Of a DNA stretch of 6,588 bases, positions 5,652 to 6,588 are shown in pieces. Under the pieces are notes generated by a model. That model saw only the letters and a program-made list of their open reading frames with translations, was not told where the DNA came from and did no database searches. The first letter of the stretch is position 1, and each line of letters starts with the position of its first letter. This stretch comes from X23 sp050251575 (lineage in GTDB: Bacteria; Bacillota; Clostridia; SK-Y3): contig JBFWMP010000153.1 of the NCBI GenBank assembly GCA_050251575.1, positions 1-6,588 of the forward strand, read 5' to 3'. A program made the position numbers and the translations under genes.

Positions 5652-6377
5652 ATGCTGATGATCTTAATGGTAAGAAGAATAAATCTTTTACTAATAACAC
5701 TTATATGTATACTTTCATATATGACTGTGAATTTGTATGCACAAACTGAGAGTGTCCCCACAATAGCACTTCCTACAGCCAATAGAACTATCATTGTTGA
5801 CGCAGGACATGGATATCCTGATGGAGGTGCTTCTGGAGCAACATCAGGTATACTTGAAAAGGATATTAATCTTGCAATAGCACAGAAACTCCAAACGTTA
5901 CTGGAACAAAGCGGGAGTGTGGTCATGCTTACTAGGGCAGATGACAATTCTATTCATGATGCTGATAAAAAAACAATTCGTGATAAAAAAAACTCAGATT
6001 TAAGAAATAGAAGAATAATAATGCAAGAAAGCGAAGCGGATGCGTTTGTCAGCATTCATTTAAATCAATTTGAACAATCTAAGTACTACGGAGCGCAGGT
6101 TTTTTATTCCACTAATAACGAGCAAAGCAAGGTTCTGGGGGAAGTAATACAAAAAGAGCTGGTGGAATTTATTGATAATGGAAACAACAGAAAAGCAAAA
6201 CCGGCAACAAGCGATATCTATTTGTTAAAGGATGCATCTATTCCCGCAGTTGTGGTTGAATGTGGTTTTCTATCTAATGAAAAAGAGGAAGAACTGCTTC
6301 AAATGGATAATTATCAAAAAAAGTTGGCGTGGGGAATATATATTTCATTGATGAAGTATTTTAATACATTAAATTAA
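5652..6377 (+). CDS. cwlD: N-acetylmuramoyl-L-alanine amidase, CwlD-like spore cortex enzyme
   Basis: This 241-residue protein, close to the ~237 of Bacillus subtilis CwlD, has an N-terminal membrane or signal segment (about 10-30, after RR) and one Amidase_3 catalytic domain (about 46-240). The zinc ligands are visible as H53 (DAGHG), E69 (LEKD) and H136 (SIHLN), and the catalytic E203 lies in VVVECGFLSN. The NRKAK (179-183) and DIYLLKD (188-194) stretches are typical of CwlD. CwlD removes peptide side chains from muramic acid so that muramic delta-lactam, the mark of spore cortex recognised by germination enzymes, can form; this implies a spore former. AGG at 5644-5646 gives only 5 bases to ATG 5652 and 11 to the in-frame ATG at 5658, so the start could be either. 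It may share a transcript with the response regulator upstream and ends at a strong terminator. A general sporulation or autolytic amidase is the alternative. Confidence 0.87.
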   Translation: MLMILMVRRINLLLITLICILSYMTVNLYAQTESVPTIALPTANRTIIVDAGHGYPDGGASGATSGILEKDINLAIAQKLQTLLEQSGSVVMLTRADDNSIHDADKKTIRDKKNSDLRNRRIIMQESEADAFVSIHLNQFEQSKYYGAQVFYSTNNEQSKVLGEVIQKELVEFIDNGNNRKAKPATSDIYLLKDASIPAVVVECGFLSNEKEEELLQMDNYQKKLAWGIYISLMKYFNTLN

Positions 6378-6396
6378 TCGACGAGTTTAGTATTGC

Positions 6397-6422
6397 AAGG
6401 ACGTGCATCGCACGTCCTTTTT
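6397..6422 (+). terminator. strong intrinsic terminator after cwlD
   Basis: AAGGACGTGC (6397-6406) pairs perfectly with GCACGTCCTT (6410-6419) around a 3-base loop, and a T run (6418-6422) follows. It begins 20 bases past the amidase stop. Confidence 0.93.
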
Positions 6423-6504
6423 GTTATATCAACGGCTAATGGCATTATCCTTAGACGGTGAATTACGACACATTTTATAAATAATGCGACATAGTTGCAT
6501 TGGT

Positions 6505-6588
6505 TGTCATCCTGAACGTAGTGTAATGATCCCGCTGTCATCCTGAACGTAGTGAAGGATCTTATACATAAAACTCAAGATTCTTCGC
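6505..6588. repeat. dispersed palindromic repeat, truncated by window end
   Basis: TGTCATCCTGAACGTAGTG occurs twice without mismatch, at 6505-6523 and 6536-6554, a 31-base period. The second copy runs on into GAAGGATCTT (6554-6563), which is nearly inverted (9 of 10) by AAGATTCTTC at 6577-6586, so a hairpin with a 13-base loop is expected. The wording 'GTCATCCTGA...GAAGGATCTT...AAGATTCTTCGC' matches a repeat found between genes in many unrelated bacterial genomes. It codes for nothing and has no settled function. The right arm continues beyond the window. Bases 6423-6504, between the terminator and the repeat, show nothing recognisable. Confidence 0.8.

Noticed and set aside
1..6588. CRISPR array, tRNA or rRNA gene, transposase, toxin-antitoxin pair
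   Set aside because: No regularly spaced repeat series, no tRNA- or rRNA-like sequence and no transposase or toxin frame was found on either strand; the only repeat is the two-copy unit at the right end.

Overview
The window is AT-rich, with compact genes, strong purine-rich ribosome binding sites, a sigma-54 activator of the PrpR type and a CwlD-like spore-cortex amidase. Together these suggest a spore-forming anaerobic Firmicute of the class Clostridia. An acetogen-like lifestyle is possible from the URO-D/methyltransferase-family gene, but the window does not prove it. The genus cannot be read from this sequence.

Left part (1-2463): a small cupin protein gene (plus strand) ends at 346. 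It converges on a long minus-strand gene for a sigma-54-dependent activator with PrpR_N sensor, PAS, AAA+ and Fis-type HTH domains. A hairpin at 410-441 lies between the two stops and probably terminates both. The regulator starts at a TTG codon behind a good ribosome binding site.

Central control region (2464-3001): this 538-base divergent spacer carries an extended -10 promoter for the regulator and a perfect 7-bp inverted repeat lying across that promoter's predicted start. Other inverted repeats follow, then a near-consensus -24/-12 sigma-54 promoter pointing right at a URO-D superfamily gene (3002-4129). The simplest reading is that the regulator senses a ligand through PrpR_N, turns on the URO-D gene, and controls its own expression at the palindrome.

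Decay region (4130-4641): behind the URO-D gene there is no full gene. There is, however, an open frame whose peptide looks like the extreme C-terminus of a TctA-type permease (tripartite tricarboxylate transporter), followed by an intact intrinsic terminator. It appears to be what remains after most of a transporter operon was deleted, although a 39-residue membrane peptide could still be translated from it.

Right part (4642-6588): a response regulator with a degenerate GGDEF-like output domain (GGDDY) is followed after 77 bases by a cwlD-like N-acetylmuramoyl-L-alanine amidase gene and a strong terminator. The last ~85 bases are a dispersed, partly palindromic repeat of the 'GTCATCCTGA...GAAGGATCTT' kind, cut off by the window end.

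The most interesting items are the transporter relic, the sigma-54/PrpR_N/URO-D module with no visible corrinoid protein and no canonical HxC zinc motif, and the palindrome at the regulator's own start. No wholly new system is evident.
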